64,000 nucleotides of DNA from Aequorivita sp. HC6-5 (GTDB lineage: Bacteria; Bacteroidota; Bacteroidia; Flavobacteriales; Flavobacteriaceae). Shown here piece by piece: positions 11,121-19,667 of the stretch (positions within the stretch are counted from its first letter, which is position 1; each line of letters opens with the position of its first letter). The position numbers were made by a program, and so were the translations under genes. The stretch lies in the NCBI GenBank assembly GCA_905182755.1, contig CAJJCS010000007.1, forward strand, positions 94,254 through 158,253, read 5' to 3'. The notes below the pieces were generated by a model. That model was not told the DNA's origin and searched no databases. It was given only the letters and a program-made list of their open reading frames with translations.

Positions 11121-13017
11121 ATGAAAAAAATATATACCATACTTCTACTTATCGCTGTTTCTACAACAATTGTTTCAGCTCAAAATAGTAAAACTAAAAA
11201 GGCAGATAACCTATATGATAGATTAGCATATACAGATGCTGCCCAGGCATATCAAAAAGTTCTCAAAAGAGGAACTACAGATGTCTATGTCTTTGAAAGA
11301 TTAGCAAATTGCTACTATTTCATCAATGACACAAAAAAAGCTGAGATGTACTACAAAAGAGTAGCCAAGTCTAAGGATGCAAATCCAGAAGCTATTTATA
11401 ACTATGCGCAAACCTTAAAAGCAAACGGTAAATTTAGCGACTACAACACATGGATGAAAAACTTTGCAAAGCTAAGTCCAAACGATACTCGTGTTAAGGA
11501 GTTTATGAAAAACCCTAATTATATTCCAAAAATCATGGATGATATGGCGCGTTACACCGCTACTAACATGGAAGATATAAATAGTGAATATGCAGATTTT
11601 GGTGGTATTGTGTATGGTAAAGATTTTTACTTTGCCTCTGGAAGAAACACTTCTCGCAAAAACATACCAGTGGAATGAAGAGCCGTATCTTGAAATCTAC
11701 AAAGCGACAAATGTAGGCGGAACCATGAAAAATGCTGAGCTACTTAATGGTGATGTAAATACAAAATACCACGAGTCTAATGCGGTAATTAGCGCAGATG
11801 GAAAGCGCATGTATTTTGATCGTAACGACTACTTTGAAGGAGATTACGACAAAAGCGCAAATGGAATCAATCAAATCAACTTATACTATGCAGAGAATAT
11901 TGATGGTAAAGGATGGTCTGCAGTGGTTTCTGCACCTTTTAACAACAATGAGTATTCTACAGGACATCCAGCCTTAAGCCAAGATGGTAATACACTTTAC
12001 TTTGTAAGTGATATGCCAGGTGGTAAAGGAGGTTCTGACATATACATGGTAGCAATTAACAATGATGGATCACTAGGAACTCCAAAAAGATTGGGAGATA
12101 ACATAAATACAGAAGGGAAAGAACTATTTCCATACATTGATAGTAATGGTACTTTATACTTCTCTAGTAATGGCCATATGGGCATTGGAGGGCTTGATGT
12201 ATTTTATGCAGAAGCGCAAGGAGATGGTTTTGGAGTAGTAAACAATTTAGGAAACGGTGTGAATAGTCCTGCAGATGATTTTGCTTACAAATACGATCCA
12301 ACAACACAAAGTGGGTACGTGTCTTCAAATAGAGAAGGTGGTATGGGTAGTGATGATATATATATGGTAGAGGCAGTAGAGATTCCTTGTGAGGTAACTA
12401 TTGCGGTACTTGTAATAAATGAAAACACAAACGCTGCAGTTGCTGGAGCGCGTGTAGATTTATACGATACTATGGGCAACAGACTGAGCACTAAAACATC
12501 TAATGTAGATGGTATGGTTTCTTTTAAAGCAGCCTGTGACCAAGCCCATGAAGTACAAGGAGTTTTGGCAGATTTTGAGAGCAATGCTAGCAAAGTTGCC
12601 CCAGCAAATGACCAGAAAGTTTCTGCAACCATAGCGCTTAAGCCTATCGAAGAAATTATTGTTGAAGATCAAATTGTTTTAAATCCTATTTTGTTTGATC
12701 TTGATAAATCAAACATTAAGCCTCAAGCGGCATTTGAGTTAGACAAAGTAGTTTCTGTAATGAATAAATATCCAGAAATGGTTATTGCAGTAGGAGCTCA
12801 CACAGATAGCAGAGCCACTGATGCCTACAACCTTACTTTATCTGAGGCTCGTGCGCAGTCTACGGTTCAATACATTATATCAAAAGGTATAAGCGGTAAA
12901 AGAATCAGCGGTAAAGGATACGGAGAGACGCAACCTAAAGTTTCTTGTGGTGATAGCTGTAGTGAAGCAGAACATCAATTAAACAGAAGATCTGAGTTTA
13001 CCATTGTAAAAAAGTAA
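11121..13017 (+). CDS. OmpA family protein with TPR and PD40-like repeats (PorE-like), with one frameshift
   Basis: Starting at ATG 11121 (the upstream TTG at 11115 is less likely), the protein has a signal peptide ending VSAQ. Then come TPR-like helices (residues about 25-120), WD40/PD40-type beta-propeller repeats (SQDGNTLYFVSD), a carboxypeptidase-regulatory-like domain and a C-terminal OmpA peptidoglycan-binding domain (HTDSRATDAYNLTLSEARA). The frame breaks at an AAAAA run near 11652; one A fewer gives ARKTY-type continuity into KTYQWNEEPYLEIY. This architecture accompanies PorP/SprF genes throughout Flavobacteriia and probably anchors the secretion apparatus to the cell wall. Confidence 0.88.
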
Positions 13018-13054
13018 CCTCATCCCTGCTTTACTAAAAAGCACACCTTACTAT

Positions 13055-13100
13055 AAACCCTTAAGCAAAACAGCAACTGTTTTGCTTAAGGGTTTTTTTT
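13055..13100 (+). terminator. Strong intrinsic terminator after the T9SS/PorP/OmpA operon
   Basis: A near-perfect hairpin with arms CCCTTAAGCAAAACAG and CTGTTTTGCTTAAGGG around a 3-base loop, followed by eight T. It lies about 40 bp downstream of the OmpA-family stop. Confidence 0.9.
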
Positions 13101-13494
13101 AAAAAACACTTTTGCATCTAGATGCATCAGAGTCTGCTTTATCTTAAGGGCTATACGCTTGGTTTTAAGTGAGCACACAAGTATTTTACTACCTTTTTAT
13201 TTTAGATTTTTAACCGCTCCTTAAAAGCGTTAATTAAGCGTGATGCTTAAACTCTACTATTCTCTTAAGAGAATGCTTACACCCACTTTTGCTGAGAGAG
13301 GGTGATGCTAAGAATTAGTTTGTAATAAGAGGTGTGTCTGGGTGATATATCATCGTTGGGTTTAAAATAGTTAGTTTGTGGAACAACAGAATCGGGTATA
13401 TACCTCAAAGACAAAAATAAATAGTGACATACATTTATAAAGCAATAGGTAGCAGCAACAAAAAAAAGTTGGTCATTTGGAAAAACAAAGCTTC
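13101..13494. other. Intergenic region without recognised gene
   Basis: About 390 bp between two terminators. There are short palindromic patches (for example TCTCTTAAGAGA near 13260) but no open frame with a recognisable product, no tRNA and no convincing riboswitch. Confidence 0.5.
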
Positions 13495-13496
13495 AA

Positions 13497-13531
13497 AAAA
13501 AAACACCCCTGACAATGCCAGGGGTGTTTTT
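13497..13531 (-). terminator. Intrinsic terminator after the DUF5689 gene
   Basis: A hairpin with arms ACACCCCTG and CAGGGGTGT. Read on the minus strand it is followed by a long T-run. It sits about 20 bp past the stop of the gene at 13552. Confidence 0.85.
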
Positions 13532-13551
13532 AATATTTGTGAAAAAAGGTT

Positions 13552-15021
13552 TTAGTTTCCTGTAATCACGATATCATCTATGTGGTAACGTGTGGTAGCT
13601 GTTGGATCTGAACCTTGATATCTAAAAGCGATATGAGCCATACCGTCAACACAAGAAACATTAATTGCCCCTGATGGGAAAAAGTCTCCAAAACCACTTT
13701 CTGGTCCTGTAGGAATAGAAGCGTCTAAAAGATTCCAAGTAGCAGTAGTTACATCTCCAGTAAAGTCTGTAGAAACTAACACACTCAAGATAGTGCCATT
13801 ATCAAAGGCAGCTTGAATATTAAAAGTCAATTCCTCTTCTGTGGTAGTATCCATATCGATGGCTGGAGTTACTAGCCATGTGTCGATAATATCCTCTCCA
13901 GAACTAAATCCAGATACTTGAGCATAGTTATTGTTGTCAAAGTTTCCAATCTCCCATACTTCGTTTCCGCCACTTGCATTTACATTTGTCCAACCGGCAC
14001 TAACATAGGCCTCAATAGAATCAAAACCTTCAAAGTTTTCACTGTAAAATTCTGCTCCGCCTCCACTAGGTCCATCACAATTGAATGTTTCTGGATCACA
14101 TCTGTTTTCGTTGTCAAAATTAATATCTGATGTGTCGTTAACTACTATGTTAAAAACTTCACCGAAATAATCCATGGTTAAAATTCCTTTCATAGAGCCT
14201 CTACCTTGCGGTAACAAGAAAGATTTAAAGTCTGCAAATGTGCTGGTGCTAAAAATAACACTTCCACCTTCTTCACAGCTTTCTAATAAACGTTCTCCGT
14301 CAAATTCGTCTTCTGGTTCACCAGCATAGGTTTTGCGATCATCTCCTAAGACTTCATTACGGTTAAATTGTGCGTCAGCTAACTCTACTAACAAGTTAGT
14401 ATTAGCGGCTGTAAACTCTGAAAACAACATTGGTTTTGCAACCATTGTCTCAACAACTGCATCTCTAATTACGTAGTCTAACATTTGAGACTCTCCAATT
14501 TTACCTAAATCGTTCAAGTCTAATATTCCTAATGTAAATACACCACCATCATAACCAGCGGTTAAACCGTCTAGACGAACGTATACTTTTCTACCTATTT
14601 CATAGGTAATAAATAAAGGATTTACGTCTATCAAAACTTTTACTCCTCTAACAGGATTAGAAGGAGCGTTTTGCAAGATCATTTCTTCAAAAAAGTTTCC
14701 TGCTTGATCGTTAGAGATTACATACCCTTCTACATAGGTGATGAAATCTGTCTCAAAGGTTAACTTCTCTGTTGCTCTTAACTCTGCAAGAACATCTTCG
14801 TAGTTAAAGTCTGATGGGTCAACACCAAGGTCATCTGCTGCAGCTGCAACTAATTGTTCAAAGGCACTATTAATACCCATTATTGTTAGCACATCACCCT
14901 CTAGGTTTGGAGCCACAACGATAGTGTTTGGTGTTTCAAAATCATCATCTTGCACACATGATACTATCGCTACTGTTACCATCAACAGCATTACTAGTTT
15001 GTATAAATTGAAATTTTTCAT
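13552..15021 (-). CDS. DUF5689 and choice-of-anchor J domain lipoprotein
   Basis: A 489-residue protein with a lipoprotein signal (hydrophobic stretch ending AIVSC). Residues about 80-200 carry a DUF5689-type OB-like domain (TFETDFITYVEGYVISND, GRKVYVRLDGL). Residues about 330-489 form a jelly-roll of the choice-of-anchor J type (NFEG start, DTWLVTPAIDM, YHIDDIVITGN end). It begins 25 bp after the TonB-dependent receptor, so the two form a receptor/lipoprotein pair. The substrate is unknown. Confidence 0.82.
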   Translation of the reverse strand: MKNFNLYKLVMLLMVTVAIVSCVQDDDFETPNTIVVAPNLEGDVLTIMGINSAFEQLVAAAADDLGVDPSDFNYEDVLAELRATEKLTFETDFITYVEGYVISNDQAGNFFEEMILQNAPSNPVRGVKVLIDVNPLFITYEIGRKVYVRLDGLTAGYDGGVFTLGILDLNDLGKIGESQMLDYVIRDAVVETMVAKPMLFSEFTAANTNLLVELADAQFNRNEVLGDDRKTYAGEPEDEFDGERLLESCEEGGSVIFSTSTFADFKSFLLPQGRGSMKGILTMDYFGEVFNIVVNDTSDINFDNENRCDPETFNCDGPSGGGAEFYSENFEGFDSIEAYVSAGWTNVNASGGNEVWEIGNFDNNNYAQVSGFSSGEDIIDTWLVTPAIDMDTTTEEELTFNIQAAFDNGTILSVLVSTDFTGDVTTATWNLLDASIPTGPESGFGDFFPSGAINVSCVDGMAHIAFRYQGSDPTATTRYHIDDIVITGN

Positions 15022-15046
15022 TTGTATTGTGTTTATCTATTTTTTA

Positions 15047-17854
15047 TTAAAATCTAACGTAAAGGTTTAAGTAATATGTAGTTCCGTTTCCGAAGAAATA
15101 GCGATTCCCGAATACCGGTGTATCTCTATTTGATTCTTCAACCATACCACGATAATCTGCAATTCTAGAATCTTCAAAACCACCTGTTCTGTAGCGTTGG
15201 TCAAAAACGTTGTTGATTGTTGCAAAAAATCCAACATAATAACCGTCAACTCTCCAAGACTTACCTCCCACTACATTTACAAGGGTGTAATCATTAAACT
15301 GTTCTTGTTGTAACAATTCTCTTGCTGTTGCAGGGTCATAGTCATTAAAGCCTATGTTGTCTGTGTCTGTAGCAAAGTTGTCGTTTCTACGAAGGCTACT
15401 TACATCTATATATGCATTTGAGAAATAGTTTGAAGTAACGCCAAACCACCAGAAGTTTGGATCACGATACTCAAAGCCTAACTGGAATGCGTTTTCTGGA
15501 CCTCCCGCAATGTGCAGGTTTTTCATCTTAGTGGTTCCATCACCCAATCTTTTTGGACCATCAAAATCATCACTAGTAAAGTATTGATTTGGATTGTTGG
15601 TATAAACATACTGCGCCATTGATGCCGCACCCTTAAGTTTAATTGTTGGTGTTACCTGAGCTTCAATTCCTATCTCTGCACCTGCTCTTGTAGTCTCAAT
15701 ACCTGTAAGTACTTCCTGTACAAAAGTTCCTCCTCCATCAGCGCTCTGTATAGATTCTGTAAAGAAGAAGTTGATATCTGTCTGGTCTTGCATAGCGTTG
15801 TAAAAACCAGTAACTCTTGCCTTTAATATAGGAGAACGGAAGATGTAACTTACATCTAGGTTTTGAATTTTCTCTTCTGTCAAGCCTTCTACAACATTGT
15901 TGTTTTGGCGAGAATTACTAAAAGAGTTTCTAATGCTTGGCGCCTTGGTTAAGTATCCAGCGTTTACATCTATAAGGTGACGTCCTGTAACTTTATAAAC
16001 AGCGCCCCCTTTAAATCCAAGAGTGCTAAAGCTTAACGCTTCACTTTCTCCAAATGAGCTGTTTCCTCCTTGGTAGTTTCCGTTTTCATACAAACCATTA
16101 CGCTGGTAATTGGTAGCTCCCAAGCTAGCAGCTAGGTAAAAATCTACCTTACTATACTTAAATTGAGCTTGAGCAAAACCAGACATAACATCTGCATTTA
16201 CATCAAAATTATATTTGTAACGATCTCCCACACCTACAATACGGTTTGGGTTACGCACATCACTTTGTGCGATATTAGATTGCAAATCTCCTGCACCATC
16301 TCCAGATTCTGAATTTGCAAAAGTATCAATATCTAAAAATCCATTACTTCCTAGTAAATCACGAACCTGGGCATAATTTTCGCTTTTCAGACTTCTATAA
16401 TTTACGGCAGCATTTAAAGTAATGTTACTAGTTAGCTCAGAGAAAAGAATAGAGCTGAACTGCACCTGTGTGTCTTTACTTACATCATCTTGCAAAACAT
16501 AAGATGCTCTTAGGGCATTACCCTGTGAGTCTAAATTTGCACCATATAATGTATTCCAAGGAATTTGCCCATCATTTACAAACTCTTCTCTTGCCAAATA
16601 CGCTTGTTGGTACTGGTAAGGAGAAGGACTTGCATCACGCAAGAAATAACTAGGCATTCTCTGGTAGTAATTACCAGATGGGTTACGGTTTCCGTTGTTA
16701 TCTATACGGCTATTTCTAATGGTTCCTGTTTGGTAGCCAATGTTTGTGTTTAATGTTGTTTTCTCACCTATGTTCCAGTAATGATTCAACATAAAAATTG
16801 GCTCTTCTATTTCTCTGATACGACTATTTCTAAGTTCACCATCTTGATACCCCCAGTTTGGATTGTAGCGTATTCCTTTTAGTTCTCTTTGTTCTTGAGT
16901 GATGGCAGTAGATCTTCCTCTTCTATTTGGCGTATAAAACGCTGTAAGGTTAAGACTATGGCTATCGTTAATTTTTTTCTCTACAGATGCAAAGAATGAA
17001 TTAGAATCATACAGCGTACCATCTTGATATCCTCCCTCACCAAATCTACGTGCCGCAGAAACTGCATAAGCCCATCCATTTTTATTTAAACCACTGTTGT
17101 AGGTTCCCATAACACGACCGCGGTAACTTCTATTTGAAGATGCATAAGAAACACGTCCACCTTGGCGGTATTGAGAAGCTCTCATGATGATGTTGGTTGT
17201 TCCTGCAACACCACCAAAGGTATAATCACTTGCCTTTAGGCCCATAGAAAATTCACGGTTACGTTGCACATCGTTAAGTCCACCCCAGTTACCCCATTGT
17301 GGGCGTCCTGTAATTTGCTTGTTCATTTCAAGACCATTGATAAGTACTTTACCATTGGCATTGTCCAGACCTCTTGGTCTAAAGAATGTTGCGCTAAAAT
17401 CAAAAGCAGCGGCATTTAAAAATGCATCTCTAGAAGCCTGTAATAGCCCAGAGGTGTTAAACGAGGAACCATCATCTTCATCTAGTTCATTGTCGGAAAG
17501 GCTAATAATCCCTATCTGAGACTCTGTAAGAGAAAGATCAATCTCCAATAAAATGGTATTTAAATTTAATGTCTCTCCATTTTCAATGATGAGTTGGATT
17601 CTTTGTGAGTAGTAGCCAGCTTTTGAAATTATAAGTACCTGCTCCCCTTGAGGCAGCATTTCACTTTGAATTACAAAAAGACCTTCAGGGTCTGTCAGGG
17701 TAGTAAATGTGCTAGCTTTAATGCTAATAGACACATCACCAATGACATCACTTGAATTACTATCCACAACGCGTCCTTTTACAACTGCAGTTTGAGCAAA
17801 ACCAGTGCTTGCAAAAAACAGGAGCGTAAAAAAAGTTAACATGAGTTTTTTCAT
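15047..17854 (-). CDS. TonB-dependent receptor with carboxypeptidase-like domain
   Basis: A 935-residue outer-membrane receptor. Signal peptide ends STGFAQ. Residues about 25-110 form the carboxypeptidase-regulatory-like domain (VVKGRVVDSNSSDVIG), followed by a plug (FRPRGLDNANGKVLINGLEM) and a large beta-barrel ending in an aromatic final strand (YYLNLYVRF). It is the first gene of an operon with the DUF5689 lipoprotein, which probably helps capture the ligand at the cell surface. No substrate can be assigned from sequence. Confidence 0.9.
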   Translation of the reverse strand: MKKLMLTFFTLLFFASTGFAQTAVVKGRVVDSNSSDVIGDVSISIKASTFTTLTDPEGLFVIQSEMLPQGEQVLIISKAGYYSQRIQLIIENGETLNLNTILLEIDLSLTESQIGIISLSDNELDEDDGSSFNTSGLLQASRDAFLNAAAFDFSATFFRPRGLDNANGKVLINGLEMNKQITGRPQWGNWGGLNDVQRNREFSMGLKASDYTFGGVAGTTNIIMRASQYRQGGRVSYASSNRSYRGRVMGTYNSGLNKNGWAYAVSAARRFGEGGYQDGTLYDSNSFFASVEKKINDSHSLNLTAFYTPNRRGRSTAITQEQRELKGIRYNPNWGYQDGELRNSRIREIEEPIFMLNHYWNIGEKTTLNTNIGYQTGTIRNSRIDNNGNRNPSGNYYQRMPSYFLRDASPSPYQYQQAYLAREEFVNDGQIPWNTLYGANLDSQGNALRASYVLQDDVSKDTQVQFSSILFSELTSNITLNAAVNYRSLKSENYAQVRDLLGSNGFLDIDTFANSESGDGAGDLQSNIAQSDVRNPNRIVGVGDRYKYNFDVNADVMSGFAQAQFKYSKVDFYLAASLGATNYQRNGLYENGNYQGGNSSFGESEALSFSTLGFKGGAVYKVTGRHLIDVNAGYLTKAPSIRNSFSNSRQNNNVVEGLTEEKIQNLDVSYIFRSPILKARVTGFYNAMQDQTDINFFFTESIQSADGGGTFVQEVLTGIETTRAGAEIGIEAQVTPTIKLKGAASMAQYVYTNNPNQYFTSDDFDGPKRLGDGTTKMKNLHIAGGPENAFQLGFEYRDPNFWWFGVTSNYFSNAYIDVSSLRRNDNFATDTDNIGFNDYDPATARELLQQEQFNDYTLVNVVGGKSWRVDGYYVGFFATINNVFDQRYRTGGFEDSRIADYRGMVEESNRDTPVFGNRYFFGNGTTYYLNLYVRF

Positions 17855-18002
17855 TCCGAATTTTTAAATGTTTGTTGAGAATTTAACCTTCTCTTTAATA
17901 TATTATTATCACTTTTGAACAAATGTACATTTTTCAATGGAATTAATTACTTTTGTTGAACTAATTATACGACCCTTTACTCAAAACTAATATATATCAT
18001 AA

Positions 18003-19052
18003 ATGCATTACACTAAACAATTTTTTATTGCACTTGTCTTTGTCTCAAGCATCGGTTTCGCTCAACAAAAAAAACAGTATAAGGTAAACACAATAGCCTT
18101 CTATAACGTTGAAAACCTTTTTGATACAGAAAACGACCCTATCACCTACGATGATGATAGAACTCCAGACGGAAAAGACCACTGGACAGAAGAAATATAC
18201 CAAGCCAAACTTAAAAACATGGCCAAGGTTATTAGTGAAATTGGAGCAGATGTAACGGGCACAGCACCAGCCATAGTTGGCCTTTGTGAAACCGAGAATA
18301 GAAAAGTATTAGAAGATCTTGTAAACCAAGAATCTCTACTTGGTAAAGAGTATGGAATTGTACAGTTTGACTCCCCAGATAGAAGAGGAATTGATGTAGC
18401 CCTCATCTACCAAAAAAAATTATTTACTCCAACAAACTACAAGGCACACGAGCTATTAATTTATGATAATGTAGACCCTACCAAGCGTATTTTTACTCGA
18501 GATCAATTAGTGGTCAGTGGTATGTTAGATGGAGAGAAAATGCACTTTATTGTCAACCACTGGCCCTCAAGAAGCGGCGGGGAGGCAAGATCTCGTCAAA
18601 AAAGAATTAGCGCAGCAAAACTTAACAAGCACATCATGGATTCTATTTTTGTGCAAGAACCGTACGCTAAAATTATCACCATGGGAGATTTTAATGACGA
18701 CCCTACTAGCCCTAGTGTAAAAGACATCTTAAAGCCAAAAAAGAAAAGAGAAAATGTAGGTACAAAACAACTTTTTAACCCGATGGAAGAAATGTTTAAA
18801 AATGGTCTAGGGACATTGGCCTGGAGAGATGGTTGGAATTTATTTGACCAGATGATTATCTCCGCAGAACTAACAAAGAAAGATTACACCTCCTACCGTT
18901 TTTATAAAGCAGGAATCTACAACAAATCATACCTGGCAAACTCAAAAGGGCAATACAAAGGATATCCTTACAGAAGCTTTGGTAATGGATCTTTCACAGG
19001 AGGATATAGTGACCACTTTCCGGTCTTTGTATACCTTGTAAAAGAACAGTAA
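18003..19052 (+). CDS. Secreted endonuclease/exonuclease/phosphatase family protein
   Basis: A 349-residue protein with a signal peptide ending IGFAQ. The EEP (DNase I-like) fold is shown by FYNVENLFDTENDP, VGLCETEN (catalytic Glu), VNHWPSRSGGE (catalytic His), MGDFNDDP and the final GGYSDHFPV. Members hydrolyse phosphodiesters in nucleic acids or phospholipid head groups. It is transcribed divergently from the TonB receptor and ends at a strong terminator. The exact substrate is unknown. Confidence 0.88.
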   Translation: MHYTKQFFIALVFVSSIGFAQQKKQYKVNTIAFYNVENLFDTENDPITYDDDRTPDGKDHWTEEIYQAKLKNMAKVISEIGADVTGTAPAIVGLCETENRKVLEDLVNQESLLGKEYGIVQFDSPDRRGIDVALIYQKKLFTPTNYKAHELLIYDNVDPTKRIFTRDQLVVSGMLDGEKMHFIVNHWPSRSGGEARSRQKRISAAKLNKHIMDSIFVQEPYAKIITMGDFNDDPTSPSVKDILKPKKKRENVGTKQLFNPMEEMFKNGLGTLAWRDGWNLFDQMIISAELTKKDYTSYRFYKAGIYNKSYLANSKGQYKGYPYRSFGNGSFTGGYSDHFPVFVYLVKEQ

Positions 19053-19081
19053 TATATCGGTTATCTCTTTTAATAGCGCAT

Positions 19082-19115
19082 AAAAAAAGGCCACTACATG
19101 TAGTGGCCTTTTTTT
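19082..19115. terminator. Intrinsic terminator, probably bidirectional
   Basis: A perfect GGCCACTAC/GTAGTGGCC inverted repeat flanked by A- and T-runs. It lies 30 bp after the endonuclease-like gene and also faces the leftward genes ending near 19131. Confidence 0.9.
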
Positions 19116-19130
19116 ATGTAATCTAAAGCT

Positions 19131-19202
19131 TTACAGCCAACTTGCCCAAGGAATTCTACTTAGCAATAGCACTAGTGCAATGGTGTAAAATATTGCCAGC
19201 AT
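19131..19202 (-). CDS. Possible 23-residue membrane microprotein
   Basis: A short ORF starting one base past the stop of the 122-residue membrane protein and ending before the terminator. Its product is hydrophobic with a C-terminal RIPWASWL. The tight spacing suggests translational coupling and its hydrophobic centre could span a membrane. There is no family assignment and coding is unproven. Confidence 0.3.
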   Translation of the reverse strand: MLAIFYTIALVLLLSRIPWASWL

Positions 19203-19203
19203 T

Positions 19204-19572
19204 TTAAATTTTGGATGTAATGGTTAATTTCTTCTTGTGTTTAGAATACCCTATGGTTATAAACACTGCCGTAAGCAGCATTACCGTTGGGTGCTCTATA
19301 GCATACAGCCGCAAGGTGCTATCTTTCATGACCGCTGCCATGCCATTGTTTGAAATAGACTGAAGCCCCAGGGGAGATACAAAGAACAACACAAGACCAA
19401 TTAAAAACTGCATATGCGTTACTATTAAAGCAAATAAAGAGAGTCTAAAATCTTTATAGCTGTATTCTTTGTTTGTAAAAAAACTGTAAAGGGCATTAAG
19501 GGTTGCAAAAATAACAACGAGCACTACCAAGTAGGCCCAATAAGAATGCAAGTATTTGATAGCTTGTTTCAT
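19204..19572 (-). CDS. Small integral membrane protein, flavobacterial 'cytochrome b-like'
   Basis: A 122-residue protein with four hydrophobic segments (residues about 13-30, 45-65, 70-85 and 95-112) and several histidines near membrane edges. Similar flavobacterial proteins carry the annotation 'cytochrome B', but I see no definite heme motif, so the function should be treated as unknown. It is transcribed towards the terminator at 19082. Confidence 0.6.
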   Translation of the reverse strand: MKQAIKYLHSYWAYLVVLVVIFATLNALYSFFTNKEYSYKDFRLSLFALIVTHMQFLIGLVLFFVSPLGLQSISNNGMAAVMKDSTLRLYAIEHPTVMLLTAVFITIGYSKHKKKLTITSKI

Positions 19573-19612
19573 AAATAGAAGTTTAAATTTATAAGGGTAA
19601 ATGTACTAAAAA

Positions 19613-19646
19613 CAAAAGAGCCATCACAAAAGTGATGGCTCTTTAA
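19613..19646 (-). terminator. Intrinsic terminator after TonB receptor gene
   Basis: A hairpin AGAGCCATCAC/GTGATGGCTCT with a 4-base loop, A-rich on one side and T-rich on the other. It lies about 22 bp past the stop of the receptor at 19668. Confidence 0.85.
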
Positions 19647-19667
19647 AATACTATATGATATTAAGAA

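Noticed and set aside
13285..13320. CTGAGA-type segment resembling part of a TPP riboswitch
   Set aside because: The other conserved TPP elements and a thiamine gene downstream are missing.
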